Counted from the first letter of the stretch, positions 46,273 to 58,067 are shown. The stretch is DNA of 64,000 bases from Lineus longissimus (GCF_910592395.1 NC_088319.1:11034001-11098000); one strand, 5' to 3'. Notes: generated by a model not told the origin, from the letters alone. Numbers and translations are program-made.

Positions 46273-48394
46273 AGGGACCCTCATATACATAATGAAACTT
46301 TTAGAGGCAATATCCAGCCTGGCTGTTCGCTCTGAGCGCTGTTGCAATAATTGACTGAAGGCCCATCCCAAATGATGAGTCTAAGGGCCTTGAATATAGT
46401 TTGGTGGTATGACATACCTATCGCTCATTCATTTGCGAAGGGTGTGCGTATAATTACCTATGTGCCTGGTAGCACGTCAGTGATGTGCCACTAACACAAT
46501 TTAATTTAAAGGATGGATTTGGAATGTAACCTGGTGAATATTTGTCATTATCATAAAATTTAAGGTGTAAAAACACAATATAGTTTTACCGCTATGTTCA
46601 CTGTTCAAGGTTTTGCCACCCTTGGCAGTGGTATGACGAATATTTTGAGCCATATTTCGGCCTCACATAAGCGTTACCAATTCCGAACTTATTGGCTCTT
46701 TCATCATTCATGCAACATTTTGCCATCAAATGCACTGTAATGCATAGTCATGCACTGTGATGCATAAGGCAAAGTTCATTGTAGACAATTTGCCGATAGC
46801 AGAGGTTCATCTTAAATAGAGGGGGTTAAATAGAAAAAAATTGGAAATTTTGGAAATATTTCCTTGTCCATAGTGGGTTTAAAAATGTAACGGTTCTGAG
46901 TTGGGTCCTGGCTCAAACTTCAAACTCCAGGTGAACAAAAATGGTGAAAAAGGAACAATTTTTTCAATGACACTGCTGATATTATATTCATCCCAAAGAT
47001 TTTATTCTGCTATTGTAAATTATCTGCCATACGATGTTCCTGAGTTCCATTAAATCTGGATGAATATTCTAGTGAACACTGGGGTAATGTGTGGCATATA
47101 GAACTTTTCTGAGTGCATTCCTTTTTTTGCCAATCTTATATACATGTAGCCAACTAGAATTTCTGAAGAAAACTAAAAAAATGTTCAAGGCGAGAAGATA
47201 ACAACCTCAGAGACTTTAAGTAAATTAATTAACACACGCCTACAGTTAATTCAATTAAATGGGTTTCTACTGGAATTTAAAGCTGGTTATCAAGAATGAG
47301 ATTTTAAAAATATGGAGAGATGAAATTAGCAGTTTTTTTTCTTCCCTCGATAATGAAGTTAGTTTGTTAAGTATGCTGATTAGTCTAATCATATCATCCT
47401 ATGATGCCAGTTTTTAGATTTTTTGGGGGGGATTTCTTTAATTATAGGGCTGTGTGAAAGTTGGTATTATTCACTTGCTGGATTGGCTGAGGATAACTAA
47501 GTTAATTTGGTAAATTCATATCTCTTAATGAGAAAATCATTGCTTAGTAAGATTAATATGATACTAAATATAAGTTTTAAACACATGTAATCAATTATCA
47601 AGTGAAATATCCAATTGCTGTTAAGTCTCTAAAAACTAAAACTCATATACTTACATACACTGTATCGTTAGTTATAAAGTATGGCACTTTATAAATCAGT
47701 GTTCTGAACTTCTAGGTACAGACAGTTATTTGTAAAGCAGTGTACTTGATTCGTGGTGTTCCACAGTTTTAAAGTTCACACAAAATTTTCAACAATGCTT
47801 TGTAGCATAATATATATGGCAGCAGAATAGAAAATTGAATTGAAGTTACTGTTATGGGGTTGTCAAAACAAATTAAAGTACAAAAAGGTGCAATTCAAAA
47901 AACGAAAATGGTTCTGAGTATTTTCGTTTCACTGTGTTCAGTCATGACTGTCGTTCTCTCAATAGATTATTGTGCTGAAATGGTGGGTATTTTCTGTTTG
48001 TCCGTGAACATACAGCATCCATGGTCCCTGGACGGTGATTCAATTTCTACTATCTGCTCACTGAATAATAAACATGATAAACATGATAAATTGGAATATA
48101 TTGTAACGTGTTTTATTAAGTGAGTTAGTGTACAGTGGGGTTCTGTTTTATGACAATAGGCAACACATACCGTACCAGTACGTTATTTGTAAATTATGAA
48201 GTCTTGGTCCATGTTTCACCTGACATCCCTGAGGCTCATTATTGGAGAAATTTATGTCATAAGTTTTCAGAAGTTTGGAAATGGCATCAGGCTTTGGATG
48301 TATAATTGAAATAAGCATCAGATATTTAAAGCATGTCCAATATGATTTACGAACAATTTATGTAATAAAATGTCTTTTAACACTGGTTTAAAGG
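46273..48394. other. AT-rich spacer, no gene supported
   Basis: No exon or RNA gene recognised. TGCACTGTAATGCATAGTCA and the following ATGCACTGTGATGCATAAGG near 46731-46765 are a short tandem pair. The frame at 47854-48123 lacks a domain. Confidence 0.5.
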
Positions 48395-48510
48395 GGTAAG
48401 CTTTTTCGTAATAGTGGTCCAGGAAAATAGAAATGCAGTTATGATGCATATGAATATGTTGAAACATGGTATTTGTATATCTGCCAACACATTGGCATTG
48501 TTGAATCTTA
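48395..48510 (-). repeat. Dispersed repeat family A, reverse copy
   Basis: GGTCCAGGAAAATAGAAATG, CAGTTATGATGCATATGAAT, TGTTGAAACATGGTATTTGT, ATATCTGCCAACACATTGGC and ATTGTTGAATC follow the reverse order of the family. Internal deletion removed the region between the first AACTGCAT box and the second. Confidence 0.75.
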
Positions 48511-48560
48511 TAATAGAACGGAATGACTCTTCGTTCCAGCAAAAACGCAATATGAAAACT

Positions 48561-48698
48561 CGCCTAAGCTTTCGGGACACATCCATTTCCTTTAACAGTG
48601 TCTGCTGAATGTTCTAATGAAAAAGAATAAGGCAGAAGCACAGCGCATGAAATACAGAAAACAAAGGGAAATGGATGTTTCCCTAAAGCTTTGGTGCG
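48561..48698. repeat. Foldback unit with AAGCTTT...ACATCCATTTCC arms
   Basis: The left arm (48561-48593) has AAGCTTTCGGGACACATCCA followed by TTTCCTTT. The right arm (48663-48698) has AAAGGGAAATGGATGTTTCC then CTAAAGCTTTGG, its reverse complement with a few mismatches. The ~70-bp loop reads in one frame as KNKAEAQRMKYRKQREMD, a basic, charged stretch resembling the leader of some transposon proteins. That resemblance is weak. Confidence 0.55.
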
Positions 48699-48827
48699 TG
48701 TTTAAATGATACGTAGTTTGTAGAATGAAGAATGATTCTGTTCTATCTTAAAATGCTTGAAGTCATTTGCCTCACTACATTATTGAAACAAGAATTTATC
48801 ATTCAAGCCTTTTCAATAGGATACGTG

Positions 48828-48972
48828 CAGTCAAAGTCAAAAGTGACATCTCTCCTGCTTCGCGTCAGTGATACGCAACGTATGCACGAGTTGTACGCCA
48901 ATGATGCACCATAGACACGTTAATCTCTCTATGTTTCACGTATTTACGGGATGTCAATTGTGATTTGGACTG
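48828..48972. mobile_element. mariner-like MITE, 145 bp, both ends
   Basis: The right end GATGTCAATTGTGATTTGGACTG is followed by TA (48973-48974). The left end CAGTCAAAGTCAAAAGTGAC is its inverted partner with substitutions, preceded by TG where TA is expected. The body matches 33528-33665 (CTGCTTCGCGTCAGTGATAC, GCACGAGTTGTACGCCAATG, CTATGTTTCACGTA). CAGT-type ends with a TA target fit Tc1/mariner. Confidence 0.75.
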
Positions 48973-50532
48973 TAGAAACTCCTTAGCCCGAAGTCAGTTT
49001 GAAGGGTTTCGACACATTTTAAAAGGTGGCTGTCTATGACCTTGGTATGTTTATATTATTGGAACAACCAAAAAAATATTACCAGATTGTTTGACTGAAA
49101 ATATGCTCTATTTCGATCAGACTGAAATTTTATGTTGCCCAAATGTGACGACAGTGTTTATCAGCATGAAATGTCTAGCCCAAACATGTCAGCAATTTTT
49201 ATCAGCACGAAATGTCTTATTTGCACTATTTTCTGTTATCAGTTATCTCAAGTTGACTGGCCCCTAATTGTAGAATTTTAGGCCTAACACCCCTGCAAGT
49301 AGTTCTGTGTTGAATTATCTATATGTACGTCATTGTCATGTAGTAGCTGTTTCTTTTCTAATTCTCTTACCGGTGAGTCATTTTCCCTTCAACTTCCTTT
49401 GAGCATATTGAGCAGCTGGACACACCCTTTCCAAATTTGTGTGAAAATCTGGGGATTCAGTCCTTGTTAAGACGGCAAGTATCTCAATATTTTAAAGGCC
49501 TACGCCTGGTTAAAATCTGACTAGGAAACAGGTGTGTGTGATTAAGGATGAAATTAAAACTGTTTTGTTTCAAAAGTGTATTACAAATGGTTCAGTGGTT
49601 AGACTGATATATGTCCCACACAATTGTTTAGGAATCTATCTATACTCAAAATTGATATATGTCCCAAGTTGAGGTTACTATAAGTGTTCTGTTTATATAA
49701 TTAATGAGTTCATCTCGATCAATAATCTTACCAATACTTAAGTTTAGGGTCAGACCAGGGGCTTAGTAAGACAATCGACTTTCTACATGTTCTAAGGAAG
49801 TTGCTTTTATGGTCAACTGAAGAGTAGATGTGGTTATGTCTGCTCTTGCTGAAGCCGGTGAATTGTAAGTTTCTATTGACATCTTTTTCATACACACTGT
49901 CTTGCAAACCTCGATTATCCATACGCCGCTTCAAGCCATCCTCGGGAGTTGCCTGCCTCAAACGCCTGAAATCGACGTGTATTTCATTTTGTATTGTTCA
50001 GGTTCAGGGGACCCGTCCATCAATCTCGTCCCCAATCTGGCCCTGTAACGTTTAGATTGCCTCACTTAGGGGTTTTTGGACTCTGGGTTAAACAAACAGT
50101 TATCTGTCTTCTAGATCTGCGACTGTTTTTGCCCCATCAATCTGGTTCGAAATTTTGTTCTTTACTTCTATAATAGATTTTCAGTCAAGCCCATTGTTGA
50201 AATTGTGAGGAGGGCCTATAGCTTTCTGTACTATTAATTCGTTGCCTACCCCATATTCTCTCTCAGTGGTTCCAAAAGCCAGTGCATACTATGTGTCTTG
50301 ACAATGCCTACCCAAGTTAGCCAGTGGCGGATGTTATTTGAAATATTGTCCTGCGGCCTGGTGTTGTCTTGGTGACAATATGAGCTAATTGAAACTACAC
50401 CACTTGGGGTATTATAGAATGCCTCTCGCTCTTGGTGGAAACTTTCATCAAGGATTTGCACAGGAAATTTTGGATGTGTTGATATGGGGATTTTGTCACT
50501 AGATATACTCATGAAACAAAGCTTACTACAAT
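48973..50532. other. Spacer with no recognised feature
   Basis: Contains an approximate direct repeat of CAGCATGAAATGTCTAGCCC / CAGCACGAAATGTCTTATTT around 49162 and 49203, and of ATTGATATATGTCCCA / GACTGATATATGTCCCA near 49601-49660. No gene was recognised. Confidence 0.5.
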
Positions 50533-50712
50533 CCAATTACGTAAATATGTACTAAATATATAAATTTCAGCAATGCCGTTGGGTAGACAGATATACAAAT
50601 ACTGAAAAAAGAAGTTCTAGTATATTCGTATGCATTATAACTATGCTGTGGCATTGTGTACAATGCATTTCTATTTTCCTGGATCACTAGTAATGACGAA
50701 TGTATCCCTTTA
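50533..50712 (+). repeat. Dispersed repeat family A, near-complete copy
   Basis: CCAATTACGTAAATATGTAC, TAAATTTCAGCAATGCCGTT, GGGTAGACAGATATACAAAT, TATTCGTATGCATTATAACT, GTGGCATTGTGTACAATGCA, TTTCTATTTTCCTGGATCAC and TAGTAATGACGAATGTATCC. It serves as the uninterrupted reference for the split copy at 45268. Confidence 0.85.
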
Positions 50713-51396
50713 AAGTCTGACAAAAATTGTTCAACTTGCTTCCTGTACTGTTTCAAAAATGTTACTGGTGATGGAAATTCTTTTACAAGCATTGATTGGG
50801 TCTTGGCGTGTTTGTGGCCGGAAGGGATCTCATCAGGGACTGACTTATGTGGGTTTGTGCTTATGGATCTAGGGTATGGTAAATATATAAAAGAAACTTC
50901 AATTCATTCTGTCAGCTTTGCCTAAAGTGTGTAGATGTAGCTGGGATAAAATCTAAAAGTGTTGCTTTTACGCTCTCCACCCTGGAGGAGAAGAGGTAAA
51001 AGACGGACTAACATTTTGAATTGAATGATACATCTTACTGCTAGTAGGCCTTACGTTTGTAAGAAATGATTGTTGTTCATCCTAAAAAGTCCACTGTGTA
51101 TTCTGGATCTAATCTGGGGAGTAGGTCTATCCCCTTGGCCACCTAATGTAATGAATATTGCAGTTACATCTACCTATTAGTTAAATATATCTTGTAATCA
51201 CCGACTTAAAGCCATCAGCAGCATTGCTTTGATTAGAAAAACGTTTTCGCATATTAAGGAAATTAATTTGAAAAAGTTGTAGTTATTTTCGGCGCTGAGT
51301 GCTGCATTGGGTCTCCTCCTTTTCTTTTTTTTCAGTCAGCACCTTAGTCGAAAAATCATTCTAAGGACCTAATTGTCACCACTGCATACAAGATAT
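50713..51396. other. Spacer with no recognised feature
   Basis: A frame at 50656-50925 starts inside the family A copy and has no domain. Nothing else was recognised. Confidence 0.5.
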
Positions 51397-51566
51397 ATGT
51401 GACCCGAGCAAAATCAGGAAATCAGGCGAATATTGCTCTAAGCTTGGCAGGTTGAGATGAACTGGTTGTGAAATCCGAGTTTGTCAATTTCTTCCATGAT
51501 CTCCTGGTGTCATTGAGGTTCATCTTCTGTGCGACATGCGCCTGGTTTTGCTATGACAGGTCACAT
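51397..51566. mobile_element. Family B MITE, copy 3 (ATGTGACC termini)
   Basis: The left end ATATGTGACCCGAGCAAAAT and the right end GCTATGACAGGTCACATAT are inverted; inside are TTGCTCTAAGCTTGGCAGGT, TGAGATGAACTGGTTGTGAA, TTTCTTCCATGATCTCCTGG and TGTGCGACATGCGCCTGGTT. It lies about 125 bp upstream of the exon at 51692 and would be in its 5' intron or leader region. It is the best-preserved copy of the three. Confidence 0.8.
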
Positions 51567-51691
51567 ATTTTTCATCATGGCACCAACTCTTTTTTCGTGT
51601 CTATGTGTTTTCAAAATTTTCTCCCTCACTGGTCCTTCATGCGCTATCATCCAGGCATCGTTCTGATCTGAATCGTTTCTTCTAATTGCAG

Positions 51692-51938
51692 TGCGATGCC
51701 TTCCATCCCGGGCCTAACGCGATGGAACTCAGACACAGATCGCGTGGACTTACAATACAAACAAATGGACAAACCGTCCAATCCGCTCTGCCTCCAGGGC
51801 TGGAAAGGCTGGATTATTAAGATACTCATATTATTAGTCTTCCTTGTCATAGGGGTTGTTGTTGGCTATCTCATCCGTCGTCAAGTTCATGAAGCATACA
51901 TTAAGCCAACAAACACGTGTCCTGCAACGAAAGTGAAG
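51692..51938 (+). CDS. First coding exon of a type II single-pass membrane protein
   Basis: An acceptor TCTAATTGCAG ends at 51691. ATG at 51696 opens 81 codons that end in phase 0 at 51938, followed by the donor GTAGGT. Residues 1-39 are polar and probably cytoplasmic. Residues 40-60 (IIKILILLVFLVIGVVVGYL) form one strong membrane helix. Residues 61-62 (RR) begin a polar segment that contains YIKPTNTCP. There is no cleavable signal peptide, so the topology is N-in, a signal anchor. This layout suits type II ectoenzymes and receptors. A short polar tail, a helix ending in IGxxxGY and a nearby Cys recall the transferrin receptor / NAALADase (M28B peptidase) group, but that is only a resemblance. 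Later exons were not found in the window. The four bases before ATG imply an untranslated upstream exon. Confidence 0.75.
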
Positions 51939-52496
51939 GTAGGTTGCATTTTATTTCCATGTTGTATAAGGTGTCCAAGTATCAACCAATGATAATTTTC
52001 TCATGAAATATGCTGTAATTATTTTGCACAATATTGTTGAAGCAAACTGAATTAGACTTGAACTTCTCCATTTGACTGGGTTCATGGTTAAATCCACTAA
52101 GAGAATTCAAACTTCGTCATCTCACTTTGAAAAATCTTTGTAATCGCACTCATATAAAAAGGTACCATTTTCAAAACAGGAACTTAGTAATCATCTTTCG
52201 CAATGGGTTTGAAGACAAACTGAATTTAGTTTGATTGAAGTGCTCCTGACGAAGTCTGCTGATCAGTACTAACAAGATCGAGACGACAAAATGATTTGAA
52301 GATGTTCAAAGTGTAATCATCAGAGGAGTTGACTTTGGCAATCAGTCGATTTTCATTTCGCCTTTTGATGGAAGAGGATTCGATCTGAGCTGTTAGTGTG
52401 GTTGTCGCATCAAGGTTATGGAGACTGTTAAACTAATATTTGCAAGATAAGTTTTTTTATAGTGTTACTTTATTTCTTAGAAGGTTATAAACCTGA

Positions 52497-53150
52497 GAGA
52501 TGGGGCTAGTTTTATTGGTACGTCTTATGGTAGTCTATACAATACCTCTGTGTCCGTCTTCCGTCCTCGTCCTTGTTCGTCGTAACGACTTGAAACTTGG
52601 TACACCTGACCCTCTTGGTCAGATGACCTCTGACGCCGAATTTTGGTCAATTATGATTCTCGAAGGTAAAAGTGCAATATCTTGCTTATCAGTGACTTAT
52701 TTCAATAATATTTTTAGTTTAACATCACATGTCAAACTAATTTTGATTTGACCTACTTCTCAAGGTCACAGAGATCAAATGGTGTGAATCGGTTGTAAGC
52801 CTTGCAGTGAACATTGGTTTCACATTTGGTACAAATGTACGGTACCCTATAGTTAGGTGATCTCAGGGGTCGAAGTTCGGTTCAATCTGATTCACTGCTT
52901 AGCCAGCAGGGGGCCAAATCTGAAAACCTTAAAAATATGGTTATATCTTTACTACTTGCATGACTGCCACCAATCTGAAATCATTGGTACATCTAACCAC
53001 CATATACGACCTACTTTTCAACGTCTCAGTGAACCCTTTGACCTTGATAACTCTCTAAAGATCGGCCTTCAAAGAGACTGTTGTGATGTGATTGATGCCA
53101 TAGGATATGTTACGTAATCTGGTTCTTTCTACACTTGACAGACAGGTTGG
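52497..53150. repeat. Probable old interspersed repeat
   Basis: Phrases such as GTGTCCGTCTTCCGTC, AACTTGGTACACCTGACCCT and AAGGTCACAGAGATCAAATG are typical of old non-autonomous repeats in invertebrate genomes, as I recall them. No second copy in the window and no defined ends, so this is a tentative label. Confidence 0.35.
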
Positions 53151-54025
53151 TTCAATGACCCCACGGTCACCCTAAAATTTAAAAATGAAAGCTAACATGA
53201 ATCCTACCCCAAATGTGACCCATATATGATGCTGATGGCACTAGTCCATTCACTTCTAATCAGAACTCGTCTTCTGCATCGCTGGAAACTTCAAAGACCA
53301 CTAATCGGATTTCTATTGGGGTTGAGTGACTCTTTAAAAGGATGCAAATAGAGCAGTAAAGTGTGGCCAATTTGTGGTGTACTGCTGAAAGTCTAATAAG
53401 TAGTAAGTAGGATTGTTTCATGCCTTTGTTCCTCGTGACGTAAATTGGAGGACTTACATGTATGATCTTCTTCTTCTCGTTCGCTAGACAGTCAACTTCG
53501 ATCTGATGATAAACTCAGCGGTTCTCTAGAGCTGTTGCGTGTATGATAAAAGTTATTTGTTTTTACAAAACAATTTAACATGTGTTTGCCACATCCGCTA
53601 ATTCAAAAGAACTGCAAAAACCTGGCAGTTTATGGTATGTGCTCTGCACTCAACAAAGTTTCAAAATGAAAAAATATTTTCTTTAAATGATATTCTTCAC
53701 AAGTACTTCAGATATTGAGTGTCCTTTGCCTTACTGTATAAGTGGCATAACTGATATTTGTGTGTTATCTAATACTGCCTTGGGCCTCTTAAATTTACAA
53801 TAATTGCTTCAAATTGGTCCTCAAGGACCCATAAGCTTTGATATATGATTGGTTTCGTTGCTGGTTATTATGGTAACATCATGAATAGAATACTATGTAG
53901 AATACTAGACTACTTTTACATTCTGCAATTGAGTCTTTCCTTGTGGCAGCTGATTTATAACGTGTTTTTTTTTGTTACCAAGCACTGGAAAACAAGACAA
54001 AGTACCTCTGATATGAGTACCTCAG

Positions 54026-54200
54026 CTGAAGACAGTCATCAGAGCCGGTAAAATAACTGTTCAGCTTGGTGTCTGTACATCCATCCGTCAACCGGGGTGC
54101 ACGTTTTTTAACCATAAGACCTAGGCACTTCAAATCTGGCCATGAGGAAGAACAAAATTTAGCATGATTCGAGTTAAATTCTTCTCACCAGGGGGGTAAA
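54026..54200. repeat. Fragment related to the CAGCTGAG composite element
   Basis: TACCTCAGCTGAAG, then GTCTGTACATCCATCCGTCA, GGGTGCACGTTTTTTAACC and CTTCAAATCTGGCCATGAGG parallel the left-end layout at 27209 (CTCAGCTG, GTCCGT run, ACGTTTCAAAACT). Only the left-end region is present. Confidence 0.35.
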
Positions 54201-55369
54201 CGCGTAAATTACAAAGACATTTTTTGTCGCTTTATTCCAATAGATAGAGGCTTGAAATAAAGTTGAGGAAGTCTGCATGCAATTAGGTTTTGATACAAAA
54301 TTGGAATAGTTTTGATTGATACTACTAGTTGTCATTAAAAATCTGGTTGACCTACTTTTAACTTGATTTGAATTAAAATGGGCTGTCTCATGGAGCGGGT
54401 CTTATACTGTGTGTGATATTGAAGACAAACCTTAAAAAACCCACATTTCTTTGAGAATGTATTAGAAAATGCATTACATTCCTTTACTAAAGTATTTTTC
54501 AGATAGATCTGGCCAAAGGTGCTTGGCTGACCTCTCAACACTAAACTGTGATTGTGTGATCACAAATTGTTACGTTACACAGCCCTGGACAGCCGTTTTC
54601 ATAGTTGACTGGCTTTAGTTGACACCATGAAAGAGCATTGGTCAGGTCTACCCTGAGGATAATCTAGTGTTGGTCAACACCACTTTCGTTTGGGAAAATG
54701 TGATATGGTAACATTCCTGAGTTCAACTGAGTTCCTTTGGCCAGAATGATATGAAAAATCCTTTACAAATCCTAAAATTGAATGCCACTCCTGCCTAGCA
54801 TGCTTGGTCACCGAATATCTATATCGGAAATGTTCGCCTGTTTTATGTTAAGGGATGTCCATTCCTTTCGTCAGCAATAATGCGGACTCATATTCCTTTT
54901 GACAAGGATCTGATTACCTGAGCCCAAGAGGTTGTTCATGAAACACAGACAATACGATATGGGCACCCTCCGGTGGGAATAACCAACATGGAAATTAAAG
55001 GCCTCCACACAATTTGTATACTTCGGTGGTCGTTTCAATGAAAATGACACATGCCACTGTTGTGCCGACGGTCCAAAAAAGCACAATAATTCAGTCAATT
55101 CAATTTTGAATTTTTTCTTTTGTGCAATTTGTTGATGGAAACTACTTATGTAGAACAGGAGGTGACTGGGTAGACAACAGCTGGGTAATGCCCTTAATAA
55201 TGCCAATGGTCCTTTTGAGAATATTTGATCTCATCCAACGAAGTGTCTCTTACTTTCTACTGATGGCCATCTGCAAGGGTTGAGTGTTAACGAGGATGTC
55301 GAACTTCAAGAAGAATTTTCAACTTTGCCCTTATCCTTCTGAAAAGAAAAATCATAAGAGATAGATCAC

Positions 55370-57000
55370 CCATCCCTGACAGCTGTTGGATGTTTTCTGT
55401 ATGGTTGGTTGAAGTGGAAACTCATCACGACCTGCTAAATTCTGTCAATCTTTTTAGATGACACAATTTTCTGCCATTCATCTCAATTATGACTAGAAGT
55501 GTTTCTGTCTATGAAAATAACGAATTATTTTGGGGGCAGCTGTTTTACCTCCATCATCAAAGATCAACAATTTTCCACTGTTTATTAATTTTCAAAATTG
55601 TGCTTAGGGTGATTCTGTAAAAAAAGCTGAAGTATCGAAATGGGCCATCTTTGTCGTTAGCTGTTGCAGCAAGACTGATCAAATACGATGCATGTATGTG
55701 TAATTGCAGATTTACTTCAACATGTTCAGTGAGAAGAGGATGCAATACTCTGCTATCTGCCCCGAGGTTCTGTTTGTCATCAATGGTTGCTTGTTTATAT
55801 CATATGTTACATGAGGAGCCACTCCAGACCATCTCTAAACTGGCAGCGTTTGGCTACTTTCAGCGTGACAGTTCAAAGGGGCTGGAGATCTGCAATATTT
55901 GAAGCAAAAATTACTTGGGAATGGGGTGCAATTTTCTGCTAGTTACCTCTGGGTCTGTTAACCATCAATCCTATTAGTCTGTTGCACACGTTACTTGACA
56001 TGCTTGAGTAGAAACTCCTTCTTCGGGGTGATCTCTAAATGTCAGGCAAGGGGCTGTATGATATTTTAGTATAAAACTTCGCTATGACCGACAGCTGTTG
56101 GCATTTTCTCCTCGAATGACTAAGGATGGTCTTAAGAAGCGGGCACATCGACCAGCAGAGTGTCTTTATTTGCATGATTAAGTAATTCTCAAAACATTTG
56201 GTAAGATTGGTCCAAATGCTGATGTAATTGAACCATCACTTGCAGCTGTTGTCCCTTCTCTGCATGAAAGATCGAACTGGATTATTGGAATCTTGAAAGA
56301 GGATCAACGGTCCACGTTTCGGAACACTGAGTCATCTCGATAGTCCATAAAGTGCTGCTGGACCTTTGAAGTGTTCGGTTGAAATTATTCTCCAGTGAAG
56401 GGGCAAGACCATGAACATGTAATTGAACTATCACTTGCAGCTGTTGTATTTTTGGTGCATGATGGATCGAACATGGCTATCATTTGCTCCAAAGAGGATT
56501 TTAGTAATCCCTGATCTGGAACACTGCGTCATCCGCTGAACTTCAGAAGCTTTTGGTGAAAAGCAAATTTCGTATGAGCACTAAAATGCCTTTCCCCGTG
56601 TCTCAGTCGTGTCTAAGTTGGTATCAAAGCAATTGATGATCATCAAGTCATATGCATGTTTCTGAATGGAACCCAGTATGAACCCCTATTGTCCACATGT
56701 TCATCAGGTTGAACCTAGCTAACTGATCTGGGCCCGACTTTTAAATGAGGAAATGAGAAGGTTCGTTTTTAAATTTAAAGAGTAGGCTGTGTGAAATCCT
56801 CTTCAATTTTAAGTTATTCTCCTGGAAAAGGGTTTCAAATCTTTGGAAGGTTATTGAACCATCTCTTGCAGCTGTTTCTCTTCCATGAGACTGAGCATCT
56901 GTTATCACTCATAGAGAATCAGCGGTAAGTGAAAAGGAACACTGACTGAGTCATTGTAGGACCAGAAAGCAGTCGAACCATTGATAACCACTGTGAGTTG
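55370..57000. repeat. Cluster of diverged direct duplications
   Basis: ATTGAACCATCACTTGCAGC then TGTTG, TGCATGA(A/T)(A/G)GATCGAAC, GAGGAT and GGAACACTG(A/C)GTCATC occur at about 56226-56340 and 56421-56535. A third, more decayed version lies at 56848-56957 (ATTGAACCATCTCTTGCAGC...GGAACACTGACTGAGTCAT). Earlier, 55740-55900 and 55927-56065 share CAAT(A/T)(C/T)TCTGCTA, TCTGTTA/TTTGTCATCAAT, TTACATGA/TTACTTGACATG, ATCTCTAAA and GGGGCTG. GACAGCTGTTGG occurs at 55378 and 56091. No coding frame survives across units. Confidence 0.55.
56618..56805 (+). repeat. Dispersed repeat family C, copy 3
   Basis: GGTATCAAAGCAATTGATGA, CATCAAGTCATATG, TTTCTGAATGGAACCCAGTA, CCCCTATTGTCCACATGTTC, ATCAGGTTGAACCTAGCTAA, GACTTTTAAATGAGGAAATG, then an A/T stretch and AAAGAGTAGGCTG. 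It sits between the second and third units of the local duplication cluster. Confidence 0.7.
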
Positions 57001-57572
57001 TTGGATCTATTATGGCACCCATGGGAATGGTGAAATGTGTGAGCATGACTGATCATGTGGCTAATTCATTGTGGTCACCGAGTCATGACTTGGGAGAATG
57101 TGATGCTTCAGGATGCTCATAGACTGGTGGAATGTGTGATCGTGACACCATGACTGGCCAGTTTGGCTTGAAATCGGATATCTGTGGCGACATCCACCCG
57201 ATGATTGTTGGGTCATCGGTGCAGCTTGATCAGAAGGTGCTCTGAACATGCATTGGAAGGTTTTGGACATTTTGGATCATAACGGTTTTACTGTTGGCTG
57301 AATGCTCTGATATTTCCAGACAGGTCAATGGGCAATATATTGGTATGGAAACCTTTAAATTGCTAGATATGGTGCATATCTCATTTTGTGATGAATCTCT
57401 TGAAGTCTTCATCACTCAATATAAGGATGTCACCATAAAAATTATCTCATGATAATCTGAGGAGGTGAAGTTCTATGAACGGATACAGACAGAGGAAATT
57501 ACTGTGGCACCTAACATACATGTATGTTGACCTTTTGGTCATAGGGACTAACGCCCTGTCGTTCTCTTGATG
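57001..57572. other. Spacer with short dispersed duplications
   Basis: GGAATG(G/T)TGAAATGTGTGAGCATGAC near 57023 resembles GGTGGAATGTGTGATCGTGACAC near 57123. Nothing else was recognised; no gene seen. Confidence 0.45.
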
Positions 57573-57890
57573 ATTTCTCTGTCAGAGCTATTGAACCTTT
57601 GTAAGTGGATGCTTGAGAGAGGGGACTTGGAAAAGACAACCGGTGTCCATTCCCAGCGAATTAAGGCTAATATTAAGCTTGTCCAACGGACATCTCTATT
57701 GGGAATTATGTTGGTGTTCCAATCTCGTTGATCGATGTCCAGTCATTCAGCTACCGATAATGTCTCTGTCAGAGCTATTGAACCTTTGTAACTGGATGCT
57801 GGAGAGAGGGAATGAGGAAGTGGCAACAGGTGTCCTTTCCCAGTCAGATGAGACTAATATTGAACAGACATACCTATTGGAAAGCTTGAT
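57573..57890 (+). repeat. Direct duplication, offset about 187 bp, with protein-like reading
   Basis: TCTCTGTCAGAGCTATTGAA then CCTTTGTAA(G/C)TGGATGCT occurs from 57573 and again from 57760, and similarity continues for about 125 bp. Both read without stops as (I/M)SLSELLNLC(K/N)WMLERG followed by a diverged segment. Copy 2 lies in a 143-codon frame (57613-58044), copy 1 in a different phase. I do not recognise a family. It could be a decayed protein remnant or a chance frame in a duplicated segment. Confidence 0.5.
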
Positions 57891-57963
57891 AGTCTCTATG
57901 TCTTTTAGTGCCAGTGTTACTTCCTGGTCATGTTGGTGCATAGCTTTGTTCCCCAATATAAAG

Positions 57964-58067
57964 AAAGTTTTATATTTCCAGGGTTCTGGGTTCCCCGCAT
58001 CTTTTATTCCCCAGGTTGAATGTTTCTGTGTTGGAGAAACATAGAACCCAGGAACATAAAACTTTTA
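57964..58067. repeat. 104-bp foldback
   Basis: AAAGTTTTATATTTCCAGGG then TTCTGGGTT at 57964-57992 is inverted at 58036-58067 (AACATAGAACCCAGGAACAT then AAAACTTTT). The arms are about 30 bp with a few mismatches around a ~45-bp loop. It directly precedes the SINE head at 58080. No target duplication was identified. Confidence 0.65.
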
